DNA of 60,004 nucleotides. Source: Polluticaenibacter yanchengensis. Its GTDB lineage: Bacteria; Bacteroidota; Bacteroidia; Chitinophagales; Chitinophagaceae. Positions within the stretch are counted from its first letter, which is position 1. Each line of letters opens with the position of its first letter. The stretch lies in assembly GCA_027854065.1 (NCBI GenBank), contig JAQGEF010000025.1, positions 1-60,004 on the forward strand. Reading direction: 5' to 3'. Below, in pieces: positions 45,106 to 53,850 of this stretch. Both the position numbers and the translations under genes were made by a program. Under the pieces are notes generated by a model. It made no database searches, was not told the DNA's origin, and was given only the letters and a program-made list of their open reading frames with translations.

Positions 45106-45113
45106 TACTTTTG
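45106..45113 (+). promoter_or_regulatory. Candidate -7 box for the glycosyltransferase operon
   Basis: TACTTTTG matches TAnnTTTG and lies 26 bp before the ATG at 45140. No good -33 TTTG is seen. Confidence 0.45.
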
Positions 45114-45139
45114 AAGCCTATCAAATACATCAAATCAAT

Positions 45140-46180
45140 ATGACTACACAACCACATGTAGCCATCGCCATACTCAATTATAACGGCAAAAAGCATTTAG
45201 AAAACTATTTACCCTTCCTGGTAAATCTATCTTACAGCAATTATTCCGTCTGGATCATCGATAACCAATCCACCGATGACTCAATCCGTTTTGTAAATAC
45301 CAATTACCCCGGTTTTAAAACAATTATCAATAAAAATAATGGAGGATTCGCGGCCGGTTATAACCAAGGGTTAGCACATATTGAAGCAGACTATTATGTA
45401 CTGTTAAACAGCGATGTAGAAGTTTCCAAAGATTTTTTAGGCCCGGTGATAGACTTAATGGAACGCGATAAAAGCATCGCCTTCGCCCAACCAAAGATTT
45501 TATGGTTAAGAGACCGCACCAAATTTGAATACGCCGGTGGTGCCGGTGGCGTAATAGACGCACTCGGGTATCCATTTTGCAGAGGCAGGGTACTCGAAAC
45601 ACTCGAAACCGATACACAACAGTTCAATGATAATAAATATATATTCTGGGCATCAGGCGCCTGTATGTTCGCCCGCGTAAGCGTGTATAAAGAACTCAAT
45701 GGCATGTATCCCTTATTCTTTATGCAAAATGAAGAAATAGACATGTGCTGGCGCGCACAAAACCTCGGGTATAAAAATGCCGTTTGTGGCAGTTCAGTAG
45801 TATGGCACCTCGGAGGCGGCAGTCTCGAATGGGAAAATCCCAAAAAGACTTACTATACATTCCGCAATAACCTCATCATGTTAACTCGCAATATGCCAGT
45901 TGCCCGCCTGGCATGGCTCATTCCCCTTAGAACAGGACTCGATTTTATTGCAGGGTGCAGGTACTGGTTGTCAGGTAAGGCAAACATAGGCAAAGCCGTA
46001 TTCAGTGGAAATATAGCCTACTGGAAATGGCTTTTCGGTAAAAAACATAACGGTAAGTTCCCGGCCGGAAGAGGATTCATAAACACCTGCAACGGCATTT
46101 ACAAAGGGGCCATCGTTTGGCAGTACATGATAAAAAAACGCACCACATATACACAGATCACCAATAACGAAATCACTTGA
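45140..46180 (+). CDS. Family 2 glycosyltransferase
   Basis: The protein of 346 aa has the GT-A fold of family 2: VAIAILNYNGKKHLENYL, the UDP-binding VWIIDNQSTDDS, GGFAAGYNQGL, and the DxD-like LNSDVEVS. ASGACMFARVSVYKELNGM and FMQNEEIDMCWRAQNLGY are typical of rhamnosyl-type enzymes. The C-terminal part includes a hydrophobic stretch that may touch the membrane. It would add a sugar to a cell-surface glycan. The epimerase gene follows after 2 bp; leucine is often coded by CTC here. Confidence 0.9.
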   Translation: MTTQPHVAIAILNYNGKKHLENYLPFLVNLSYSNYSVWIIDNQSTDDSIRFVNTNYPGFKTIINKNNGGFAAGYNQGLAHIEADYYVLLNSDVEVSKDFLGPVIDLMERDKSIAFAQPKILWLRDRTKFEYAGGAGGVIDALGYPFCRGRVLETLETDTQQFNDNKYIFWASGACMFARVSVYKELNGMYPLFFMQNEEIDMCWRAQNLGYKNAVCGSSVVWHLGGGSLEWENPKKTYYTFRNNLIMLTRNMPVARLAWLIPLRTGLDFIAGCRYWLSGKANIGKAVFSGNIAYWKWLFGKKHNGKFPAGRGFINTCNGIYKGAIVWQYMIKKRTTYTQITNNEIT

Positions 46181-46182
46181 TC

Positions 46183-47139
46183 ATGCAGTCAATATTAATT
46201 ACCGGCGCGGCCGGTTTTGTAGGATTAGCCTGCGTAAAATATTTTGTACAAAAGGGATATAAAGTCTATGGCCTCCACCGCCAGGCATCACAATCCCCCA
46301 TTATCAGCCAGGCAGGCGGCATTCCCGTGCTGGGAAATATCCTTAGCCCCGGTCAGAGTAGGCTCCCAGTAACAGATATCATCATTCATGCAGCAGCACA
46401 TTTAGGCAAATGGAGTCATAACCGCGAGTATATAGAGGTAAACATTAACGGCACACAGAACATCATTGATTTCGCCACCGCCAATCATATAAAAAAGTTC
46501 ATACACATCAGTACCGAAGCCGTCGTGTTCAATGGCAAACACCAACTCAATGTCAACGAAAAAGCCCCCTTCCCCCAAACCGGCTACATATATGCAGCTA
46601 CCAAGCAACAGGCAGAAAATATTGTCAACAATGCTTCAGATACCATTCAGACCATCATCCTTCGCCCGAGAATCATTTGGGGACCTGGTGACCGCACCTT
46701 GCTACCCTTATTAATAGATGCCGTAAAACAAAAGAAATTCATGTGGATCAATCATGGCACCAACCTCGTCAATACCACCCATATTTATAACCTGCTTCAC
46801 GCCATAGAATTATCCCTTAACTACACTAAAACCGGAGAGACATTCTTTATACATGACGATGAAACATTGAGCATTAAAGAGTTCTACAGCAGGTTGCTCG
46901 AAAAGAAAAATATTAAAACACCCGCCAGGTCCATTCCCCGGTCGCTCGCCATTGCCGCAGCATGGATCATTGAAAATACCTGGCAAAAACTCAACATTCA
47001 ATCCAGGCCACCCATAACCCGTTTCGGAGCAGCCGTATTCTCAACCAATTTTACCATCGATATTCAAAAAGCCAAATCAGAACTCGGCTATAAACCCGTT
47101 ATCAGTATCAGCCAGGCACTCCAAAAAGCAGACTGTTAA
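46183..47139 (+). CDS. NAD-dependent epimerase/dehydratase
   Basis: An extended short-chain dehydrogenase of 318 aa. The Rossmann motif is ITGAAGFVGLACVKYF, the active-site Tyr-Lys pair appears as YIYAATKQQAE (YxxxK), and LRPRIIWGPGDRTLLP is the typical loop after it. It could be a sugar-nucleotide epimerase or a 3beta-HSD-like enzyme. I chose the ATG at 46183 rather than the TTG at 46177. The near-contact with the glycosyltransferase suggests joint transcription. Confidence 0.87.
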   Translation: MQSILITGAAGFVGLACVKYFVQKGYKVYGLHRQASQSPIISQAGGIPVLGNILSPGQSRLPVTDIIIHAAAHLGKWSHNREYIEVNINGTQNIIDFATANHIKKFIHISTEAVVFNGKHQLNVNEKAPFPQTGYIYAATKQQAENIVNNASDTIQTIILRPRIIWGPGDRTLLPLLIDAVKQKKFMWINHGTNLVNTTHIYNLLHAIELSLNYTKTGETFFIHDDETLSIKEFYSRLLEKKNIKTPARSIPRSLAIAAAWIIENTWQKLNIQSRPPITRFGAAVFSTNFTIDIQKAKSELGYKPVISISQALQKADC

Positions 47140-47323
47140 GGCTCAGGTCAGGTTTGTCACTGATTACTAACCCTATAGATAACGATATATTTCACCCTTT
47201 TTAGCCATTCCACCACGCCGGATAACTTCAATAATTCAATTGAAACTTTTGAAATCTATTAAAATTAAACGTTCTTTACAGCCGATTTAACAATCAGCAG
47301 TAAAAACTTCAAACAAATATAAC

Positions 47324-48277
47324 ATGAAAAAACAACTCCTTTCTTTAACGATGATGGTTGTTACCAGCTTGTGTGCATTCTCACAGGCAAATCCCGCAAA
47401 ACTTGACGAATTAAGAAAAAACAGGAAAATTGAGGCCGATACCAGCAAAAAAGACGACTGGAAATTAGGCGGTACTTTCGCAGTAAATTTTAACCAGCAA
47501 ACAAGTTCCTACTGGGTAGGCGTTACAGAAAGCAGCTCATTAACATTAGGTATCCTCGGCGATGGTTATGCCAACTATGCCAAAGACAAATGCTTCTGGG
47601 ATAATGCACTAAAAGCCAACTATTCATTTTTAAATAACCAGTCACAGGGTACAAGAAAAGCATCAGACTTCATCGATGTTTATTCAAAATATGGTTATTC
47701 TTTAAATAAAGCCAACACACTGTTAGGCTCAGTTATATTTAACGGCCGTACACAGTTCACAAACGGGTACGATTACAGCGTCACACCCCGCCGCAGAACT
47801 TCAGGCTTCTTCGCTCCGGCCACCATCCTGTTAACACCCGGTCTTGACTGGAAACCAAAAGAAAACTTCAGCGTATTCGTATCGCCCGCCGCTGCAAGAT
47901 GGGTCATTGTATCAAACGATCCCTACAGCTTCACAGGTACTCCAGGTGAAAAACCTATTTCAGAACTTTATGGAGTAGATCCCGCTAAAAAAATAGATTT
48001 CCAGTTCGGTGCGTTCGTATCTGTCAATTACAAACAGGAACTCTTTAAGAACGTCCTTTATACCAGCCGTTTAGACCTGTACTCAAATTATAAAAGCAAT
48101 CCGCAGAACGTAGATATTTTCTGGACAAACAATATCGCATTCAAAGTAAACAGTTGGCTGGCATTTACTTACCAGTTCAATATAGCTTACGATGACGATT
48201 TCCGTCCCGAAGGCAAAGTTGGCCCAAGAACACAGTTCCTCGGTAACTTAGGTATAGGCGTCACCACTAAGTTCTAG
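47324..48277 (+). CDS. DUF3078 outer membrane-type protein
   Basis: The protein of 317 aa has a signal peptide (MKKQLLSLTMMVVTSLCAFSQA) and matches DUF3078, a Bacteroidota family: WKLGGTFAVNFNQQTSSYWV, DNALKANYSFLNNQ, PGLDWKPKENFSVFVSP and a closing GNLGIGVTTKF. The pattern fits a beta-barrel in the outer membrane. Function is unknown. It appears to have its own promoter in the preceding 184 bp. Confidence 0.87.
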   Translation: MKKQLLSLTMMVVTSLCAFSQANPAKLDELRKNRKIEADTSKKDDWKLGGTFAVNFNQQTSSYWVGVTESSSLTLGILGDGYANYAKDKCFWDNALKANYSFLNNQSQGTRKASDFIDVYSKYGYSLNKANTLLGSVIFNGRTQFTNGYDYSVTPRRRTSGFFAPATILLTPGLDWKPKENFSVFVSPAAARWVIVSNDPYSFTGTPGEKPISELYGVDPAKKIDFQFGAFVSVNYKQELFKNVLYTSRLDLYSNYKSNPQNVDIFWTNNIAFKVNSWLAFTYQFNIAYDDDFRPEGKVGPRTQFLGNLGIGVTTKF

Positions 48278-48297
48278 ACATCCGGTATTATTCCATA

Positions 48298-48337
48298 AAA
48301 AATGCATTTAGACACCAACTCTGAGTGCATTTTTTAT
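48298..48337 (+). terminator. Terminator after the DUF3078 gene
   Basis: AAAAAATGCA and TGCATTTTTT form a 10-bp stem around a loop of about 20 nt, followed by TATTAT. It separates the DUF3078 gene and scpA. Confidence 0.75.
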
Positions 48338-48341
48338 TATG

Positions 48342-48349
48342 TATATTTG
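48342..48349 (+). promoter_or_regulatory. Candidate -7 box of scpA
   Basis: TATATTTG matches TAnnTTTG and lies 22 bp before the chosen ATG. No TTTG -33 box was found at standard spacing. Confidence 0.5.
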
Positions 48350-48371
48350 TACATTCAAAACAAAAAGTAAA

Positions 48372-49184
48372 ATGTCAGTTCCCGAATCATATCAAATTAA
48401 ATTACCCCAATTTGAAGGACCTTTCGATTTGTTGCTGTTCTTTATAGAAAGAGACGAACTCGACATTTACAATATACCCATCACAGCCATTACCAACGAT
48501 TTCCTCGATTATATACATTCACAGGATCAGCTCAATATCGAGTTAAGCAGCGAGTTTATTTTGTTCATCAGTACACTCATGCGCATCAAAGCCAAAATGC
48601 TCATTCCAAGGAAAGAATTAGATGAAAAAGGAAACGAAATAGATCCGCGCCAGGAGTTGGTAGATAAAATACTCGAATATAAAAAGTTCAAAGAAACAGC
48701 AGCTAAGTTAGCCGAACTCGAACAGGAAAGAATGTTGCACTTTAAAAGAGGCAATATTCAGAAAGAAATGAATAATATAGGTGAATTGGACAGCGAAGGA
48801 ACCGAAATTCAAAGCATCACACTATTCAGGCTCATGAAAACCTTTGAGCGCATCATGAAAAAAGTGGAGGCAAGGAACAATAAGCCCCAGCACGTTGTAT
48901 TCAAATACAACTATTCTATGGAAGAAAGCCGGGAGCATGTTTTAACCATCTGCAAAAAAGAAAAGCAAATGAACTTTGAACAGTTCTTCGAAATTTGTAA
49001 CGACAGGATTCACGCCCTGTTTCTTTTCTTAAGCATGCTCGAACTCGTACAGCAGAAATACATGATGATCGTCATTGGAGAAGGCAAGAATAACTTTGTA
49101 ATAGAGTGGAATACAGAAAATCCCGAAGACATTAACTTAAGCGATCTCGCATCAGGCAATCAAGAGAACGCCTTACTCAACTAA
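48372..49184 (+). CDS. scpA: Segregation and condensation protein A
   Basis: The protein of 270 aa is the kleisin subunit of the SMC-ScpA-ScpB condensin. Its N-terminal helix bundle has FEGPFDLLLFFIERDELDIY, NIPITAITNDFLDYI, and STLMRIKAKMLIPR, all characteristic. The middle is charged and the C-terminal winged helix binds the SMC head. I chose the ATG at 48372, which starts MSVPESYQIKLP; frames further upstream add non-family residues. scpB is not adjacent. Confidence 0.93.
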   Translation: MSVPESYQIKLPQFEGPFDLLLFFIERDELDIYNIPITAITNDFLDYIHSQDQLNIELSSEFILFISTLMRIKAKMLIPRKELDEKGNEIDPRQELVDKILEYKKFKETAAKLAELEQERMLHFKRGNIQKEMNNIGELDSEGTEIQSITLFRLMKTFERIMKKVEARNNKPQHVVFKYNYSMEESREHVLTICKKEKQMNFEQFFEICNDRIHALFLFLSMLELVQQKYMMIVIGEGKNNFVIEWNTENPEDINLSDLASGNQENALLN

Positions 49185-49217
49185 CGCATATTTAATCACC
49201 AGTTAAGCCACCAGAAA

Positions 49218-49835
49218 TTGCCCGTATTTTATAAAAACAGACTGAACCAGCATTGTGAAATCATCATTTGGAAAATCGAAGAAGACGAAGCATTCTTTAC
49301 CCGGTTCGTTCAGGCCACCAGTAATATTGCCAATACACAAAAAAGACTCCAGCATTTAGCAGGCAGGTATTCGTTAATACAGCTACAGTTAGATTTTCCT
49401 TTAAATGACATCGTCATTCTCAATTCAAAAAAGCCCGTTCTCAACAGCGGAAAGTATCATTTTTCCATATCCCATTGTAAAAACCTCGCCGCAGCCATTA
49501 TACACAATCAGGCCAATGTAGGCATCGATATAGAGTATCACACACCAAAAACCAACAAGGTACAACACAAGTTCGTAAACGAACACGAAACCACACTCTT
49601 ACAAAATCTGCCCGAAATATTCCCCACTATATTCTGGAGTACCAAAGAATCAATGTTTAAATGGCTCAATGATACCGGCGTAGATTTTAGAGAACACCTG
49701 TTAATCCGAAAAGTCATACCCATTACTGCAAATACAGGCACTATAGAAGTCACTTATAACCGTGCCGTTCAGACACATGCCATCATTCACTATATTTATT
49801 GGAATGATTTTGTGCTTACCTATACAATACAATAA
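49218..49835 (+). CDS. 4'-phosphopantetheinyl transferase family protein
   Basis: The protein of 205 aa carries the family motifs: KYHFSISHCKNLAAAII, the metal-binding NVGIDIEYH, and FWSTKESMFKWL. It would attach phosphopantetheine from CoA to acyl or peptidyl carrier proteins. The start seems to be the TTG at 49218, as no ATG fits. It follows scpA after 33 bp and is the last gene before the repeat region. Confidence 0.88.
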   Translation: MPVFYKNRLNQHCEIIIWKIEEDEAFFTRFVQATSNIANTQKRLQHLAGRYSLIQLQLDFPLNDIVILNSKKPVLNSGKYHFSISHCKNLAAAIIHNQANVGIDIEYHTPKTNKVQHKFVNEHETTLLQNLPEIFPTIFWSTKESMFKWLNDTGVDFREHLLIRKVIPITANTGTIEVTYNRAVQTHAIIHYIYWNDFVLTYTIQ

Positions 49836-49866
49836 AGTGCCCCGTTTCAGTTATTTCTTTTTTATT

Positions 49867-49990
49867 GGGGGCTATCAGCATAGGTCATTTATAGCAACAG
49901 AAGTTCGGCGTGCTTATAGCTCCGCTACGCTCGGTGCTTCGTTGCACTGCGCACTGCCTCCTGCGTCGGCACTAACGCCCACCGCAGCCA
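49867..49990 (+). repeat. Dispersed GC-rich repeat, copy 7
   Basis: It begins GGGGGCTATCAGC, has TAGCTCCGCTACGCTCGGTG and GCCTCCTGCGTCGGCACTAA, and ends CCCACCGCAGCC. It is the closest relative of copy 6 but lacks that copy's central insertion. It lies between the phosphopantetheinyl transferase gene and the heptad array. Confidence 0.78.
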
Positions 49991-50155
49991 TTCAGCAGTA
50001 GAATAAATGAATATCAGCTTTAAATGCCGGTATGCAGTCCCTTCAAATAATATACTAAAACATATTATCATCTGCAATCATTGCGTTACAGGCATAATGG
50101 TACATAAAGGCATTAAAAAGTTCAGGCCGGGCGAATAATAATTCGGACAACCCCA

Positions 50156-50680
50156 TTGAAGAAGTTTTCGATTGCGCTTATAGAGCTCGCAACTGCAATT
50201 CTGGAACTCCTAAGTGCAGATATAGAACTCCTAGCTGCGAATATAGAGTTAGCAACTGCGGATATAGAACTCGTCACTGCGGACATGGAATTGGTAGCTG
50301 CAAGTATGGAGTTAGCAACTGCAGATATAGAACTCGTCACTGCGAGTATAGAGTTAGCAACTGCGGATATGGAACTCGTCGCTGCGGATATAGAATTAGC
50401 AACTGCGGGTATAGAACTCGTCACTGCGAGTGTGGAGTTAGTGACTGCTGACATAGAACTCGTTACTGCGGGTATAGAATTAGTAGCTGCGAGTATAGAA
50501 TTAGCAACTGCGAATAGGGAATGCATGAGTGTGGATATGAAATTTAACTTTTTGGTTAAAAACATCCATACCATTACAGGAGTAACTGCACTACAGAAGC
50601 TTCTGTCCCCTCCTTGGAGGGGCAGGGGTGGGTTGCATCATACCAAACAGATTAACCCCAACATTAGTTTTGGGTCTTGA
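50156..50680 (+). CDS. Heptapeptide-repeat protein (possible)
   Basis: An open frame of 174 codons made mostly of the 7-residue unit x-I-E-L-[AV]-[TA]-A in about 16 tandem copies (residues 8-119), then a C-terminal tail read from the 336-bp repeat. The units would favour a long helix or regular solenoid. Codon differences between units often stay silent on this strand (GAA CTC against GAG TTA, both Glu-Leu), which argues for real coding. Against it are the TTG start with no visible ribosome binding site, no known family, and the reverse frame also being open. Leu is often CTC, as in the genes just upstream. Confidence 0.4.
   Translation: MKKFSIALIELATAILELLSADIELLAANIELATADIELVTADMELVAASMELATADIELVTASIELATADMELVAADIELATAGIELVTASVELVTADIELVTAGIELVAASIELATANRECMSVDMKFNFLVKNIHTITGVTALQKLLSPPWRGRGGLHHTKQINPNISFGS
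50177..50512 (+). repeat. 21-bp tandem repeat array (about 16 units)
   Basis: The unit is approximately GATATAGAACTCGTCACTGCG. Two variants of the unit (with GAACTCGTC or GAGTTAGCA) often alternate, giving a partial 42-bp period. The array spans about 336 bp and stops just before the 336-bp tandem units. It is not CRISPR: there are no spacers. Confidence 0.9.
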
Positions 50681-51636
50681 AAAACATTGATGAACAAGAT
50701 AGTAATTAATAAATCGCACAAACGTCGCTGATTTAATACAGAGATGACCACAGATATATTTCAAAAATCAGCGTTAATCAGCGATTGTCTTATTCTGCGC
50801 CATCAGCGGAAAATATTCAATCCATCTATTGAGGAATATTTGTTCGATATTTAGAATAACTAAAACTCACCATAACTATAATTCTCTTTGATTAAAAACA
50901 TCCATACCATTACAGGAATAACCGCACTACAGAAGCTGCTATCCCCTCCTTGGAGGGGCAGGGGTGGGTTGCATCATAGCAAACAGATTAACCCCAACAT
51001 TAGTTTTTGGTCTTAAAAAACATTGATGAACAAGAAAGTAATTAATAAATCACACAAACGTCGCTGATTTAATACAGAGATAACCACTGATATATTTCAA
51101 AATCAGCGTTAATCAGCGATTGTCTTATTCTGCGCCATCAGCGGAAAATATTCAATCCATCTATTGAGGAATATTTGTTCGATATTTAGAATAACTAAAA
51201 CTCACCATAACCATAATTCTCTTTGGTTAAAAACATCCATAGCATTACAGGAATAACCGCACTACAGAAGCTTCTGTCCCCTCCTTGGAGGGGCAAGGGT
51301 GGGTTGCATCATACCAAACAGATTAACCCCAACATTAGTTTTGGGTCTTGAAAAACATTGATGAACAAGAAAGTAATTAATAAATCGCACAAACGTCGCT
51401 GATTTAATACAGAGATGACCACTGATATATTTCAAAAATCAGCGTTAATCAGCGATTGTCTTATTCTGCGCCATCAGCGGGAAATATTCAATCCATCTAT
51501 TGAGAAATACTTGTTTGATATTTAGAATGCCTAAAACTCACCATAACCATAATTCTCTTTGATTAAAAACATCCATACCATTACAGGAATAACCGCACTA
51601 CAGAAGCTTCTGTCCCCTCCCTGGGAAGGGTGGGTA
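50554..51636 (+). repeat. 336-bp tandem repeat, 3 full units and a partial fourth
   Basis: Unit starts marked by G[GA]TTAAAAACATCCATA lie at 50554, 50890, 51225 and 51561, giving lengths of 336, 335 and 336 bp. Each unit holds the palindrome CAGAAGCTTCTG (changed in unit 2), a CCCCTCCTTGGAGGGG hairpin, and the AATCAGCGTTAATCAGCG word shared with the rRNA-side repeat at 125-245. The fourth unit breaks off after about 75 bp. Unit identity appears above 95 percent by eye. Stops in all frames make it non-coding. Confidence 0.93.
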
Positions 51637-51702
51637 AAATTATAACTGATCAATGTGTGGTTTATCAAAAAAAGCAATGCTACTCCTAAAACAAGTTAAT
51701 GG

Positions 51703-52539
51703 CTATAAAGTTCTCATCATTTCAAACTGGTTGATATGGTTCCGAAAACCCTGTTTTTCCAGGAAACTTTTTAGATTTCCGGCCGCTTCATCCACATTAT
51801 TCAGTTGAACAGTTTCCTTGGGAATCACTTTTCCTACCTCCGCCAGAAGTTGTGTCGCGATACCATTACCACGATGTTGCGGTAATACCGCAATCTGGTA
51901 CAATCGTTTATTGGCAGCACTAAAAAGCACATAGCCCACCATTTCATCACTCATAAAAGCACCAAAAGCCTGGGGTTGGATAACATTCATGGACGGCATA
52001 TCATTTTGCCAGGCAGGCAATATATCCCCGAAAGACTGGAACACTGTCCAGGGCAGATCTTTCAGTGCTTTAATAGTAGCGATACCCCGTTTATTTTTAG
52101 TTTCAATAGTACCGGTAAAACACAATAATTTCCTGTTCACAGAAAAACCGTTTTTTTCATACGCCCGTATAGCAGGCAGGTTACTTTCAATAACTTCAAG
52201 CACCAACTGTTTAACTTGTCTTTCTTTAAGAAAAGGCAGTACGTAATCATACATTTTAGTAACCAGGCCTTGTGCCCGGTAATCCGGTAAAACGCCAGTA
52301 CCGGCATTGTATACCGTTACAACACCATTAACAGTTCTAACCCCATGCATAATAAATGCTACAAGCATATCCCCGTCAAAAACACCGACAGACCATTCCA
52401 GGCGGATATCTTCCGACGCCATCTTAAGTGCCAGTTGCGAAGCGTTCAGTCGAAATGGTACTATATAATCGGCAAAAGCCCCATTAATAGTATTCAATAA
52501 ACTGCCTGTATCCTGTATGGTTAATGCCCGTATATGCAT
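51703..52539 (-). CDS. GNAT N-acetyltransferase, two GNAT-like halves
   Basis: The protein of 278 aa begins MHIRALTIQDTGSLLNTING. The first half has an acetyl-CoA-binding-like loop (GVLPDYRAQGLVTKMYDYVL) and the second another (IAVLPQHRGNGIATQLLAEV), so it is a tandem GNAT. It would acetylate an amine of a small molecule or protein. An ATG at 52545 or an upstream start would add a few residues. A second GNAT gene lies upstream on the same strand. Confidence 0.85.
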   Translation of the reverse strand: MHIRALTIQDTGSLLNTINGAFADYIVPFRLNASQLALKMASEDIRLEWSVGVFDGDMLVAFIMHGVRTVNGVVTVYNAGTGVLPDYRAQGLVTKMYDYVLPFLKERQVKQLVLEVIESNLPAIRAYEKNGFSVNRKLLCFTGTIETKNKRGIATIKALKDLPWTVFQSFGDILPAWQNDMPSMNVIQPQAFGAFMSDEMVGYVLFSAANKRLYQIAVLPQHRGNGIATQLLAEVGKVIPKETVQLNNVDEAAGNLKSFLEKQGFRNHINQFEMMRTL

Positions 52540-52619
52540 CGTCATTATAAGTTTTTTAAAGCTCAGCATCACCGGGTTGCCCCTGTATTTTTATGGAAAG
52601 TTTTTCAGTTTTATAACCA

Positions 52620-53186
52620 TCAGGAAATACTGACGTTCCTTTGAAAGAGTTCCCTGGGAGTGATGTTATGGTAGATATTGATGAATTCGTCCCTGACATT
52701 AATATTTTCCAATGCCTCGCCCACAGGCATATACAAAAGTAAAAAATCAACATCAAAAACTTTAACTCTCACCGGTGTCATAACAGCGCCATTCCTTTCA
52801 TAAAAGGCAATCCGTTTTTCTCTTAAATTCTTTTCGGTGTCATTGGCTGCTTTTTCCGGTACTTCACATTCCAGGATAAAACCCTTCGCTTTTACAGTAG
52901 CGGTGAGTTCCGTTAGAAACCAGGAGCCAATACCGGTACCACGCCCCGCATCGCGGGTCACGGCAAAATAATCCAGCAACCGTACCTCCTTATGGTGCCA
53001 TATAAACGAGGCATATGCTTTTATTTGGCCATCTTCTTCGAATACGAAAGTCTCATATTTACCCAGCGCGTACATTTTTTCTATTACAGACAACGGTTTC
53101 AGTTCTTCCGCAGGAAAATCTGCCGTCATGTGTTGCCGGTATATATTGCTGAACTCAATAAAATCTGCAAGCCTCATCTGTGCCAT
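52620..53186 (-). CDS. GNAT-family N-acetyltransferase
   Basis: The protein of 188 aa has a GNAT core: VRLLDYFAVTRDAGRGTGIGSWFLTEL with the acetyl-CoA loop (RGTGIG), and FYERNGAVMTPVRVKVFDVD near the end. Substrate unknown. It lies 80 bp upstream of the tandem GNAT gene and may share a transcript with it. Confidence 0.85.
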   Translation of the reverse strand: MAQMRLADFIEFSNIYRQHMTADFPAEELKPLSVIEKMYALGKYETFVFEEDGQIKAYASFIWHHKEVRLLDYFAVTRDAGRGTGIGSWFLTELTATVKAKGFILECEVPEKAANDTEKNLREKRIAFYERNGAVMTPVRVKVFDVDFLLLYMPVGEALENINVRDEFINIYHNITPRELFQRNVSIS

Positions 53187-53250
53187 TCTCTTCTTTAATT
53201 ATCTGTTATGCATCATCTTTTTATGGTAAAAGCTTGAATAGATTGAACCA

Positions 53251-53850
53251 CTAAGCTTTATTGTGTTGATACCAATTAACTGCATTCTGTTCTTCACGTT
53301 TCACAAAAGCGTCTTTAGCATCATTATAGTCATTTCCATCCTGCCATTCCTGTTTTACCAGATGCTCTTTTAATGCCTGGTATTCCTTTACCACTTCGGG
53401 ATGGGTGCGTAAATAATCCCTGAAAGCGATATGTCGCAGCCAATGGCGGGAATGTAAAACCATCACATGGATATGAGCGATACGGAAATCGTGGTCATGC
53501 AGTTGATCAGGAATTTCTTCACCAATATGGATTGTGCCCGGAAACCCCAGTTGAGCAGCCGTGTCTGTTAATTTAAGGAAAAAGCGGCGGTATGGCATGT
53601 CTTCATTATACTTTTCATAATAAACATAATCTTTACCTGCCAGCAGGAGCGGTACCTTATCCAGTTCAATTTCGTTGTTGACCCCTATCAGTACATCTAT
53701 CACCGGCTTGGCAGAGAGCCCTTTTACTGATGTGCTGCCAATATGTTCTACCTGTGGCTGTAGCAATGCAAGCTCGATCTGCAATTCATTTTTAATGATT
53801 TCAAATTGAGTTTCCCATGTGGGATTATATGCTTGAAAAGGTAGTTTCAT
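53251..53850 (-). CDS. GrpB-family (UPF0157) protein
   Basis: The protein of 199 aa matches GrpB/UPF0157, a nucleotidyltransferase-fold family: YNPTWETQFEIIKNEL, VEHIGSTSVKGLSAKPVIDV (with the GS motif and later Asp), HIHVMVLHSRHWLRHIAFRDYLRTHP, and KEHLVKQEWQDGNDYNDAKD. Its biochemical role is not established. Confidence 0.9.
   Translation of the reverse strand: MKLPFQAYNPTWETQFEIIKNELQIELALLQPQVEHIGSTSVKGLSAKPVIDVLIGVNNEIELDKVPLLLAGKDYVYYEKYNEDMPYRRFFLKLTDTAAQLGFPGTIHIGEEIPDQLHDHDFRIAHIHVMVLHSRHWLRHIAFRDYLRTHPEVVKEYQALKEHLVKQEWQDGNDYNDAKDAFVKREEQNAVNWYQHNKA

Noticed and set aside
50122..50574. Minus-strand open frame through the 21-bp array (S-I-S-A-V-T-N-like heptads)
   Set aside because: It is a by-product of a 21-bp repeat with no stop on either strand; unit differences change amino acids in this frame but are often silent on the plus strand.
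50177..51636. Possible CRISPR array
   Set aside because: The 21-bp units abut with no unique spacers, and the 336-bp units are far too long; no cas genes are nearby.
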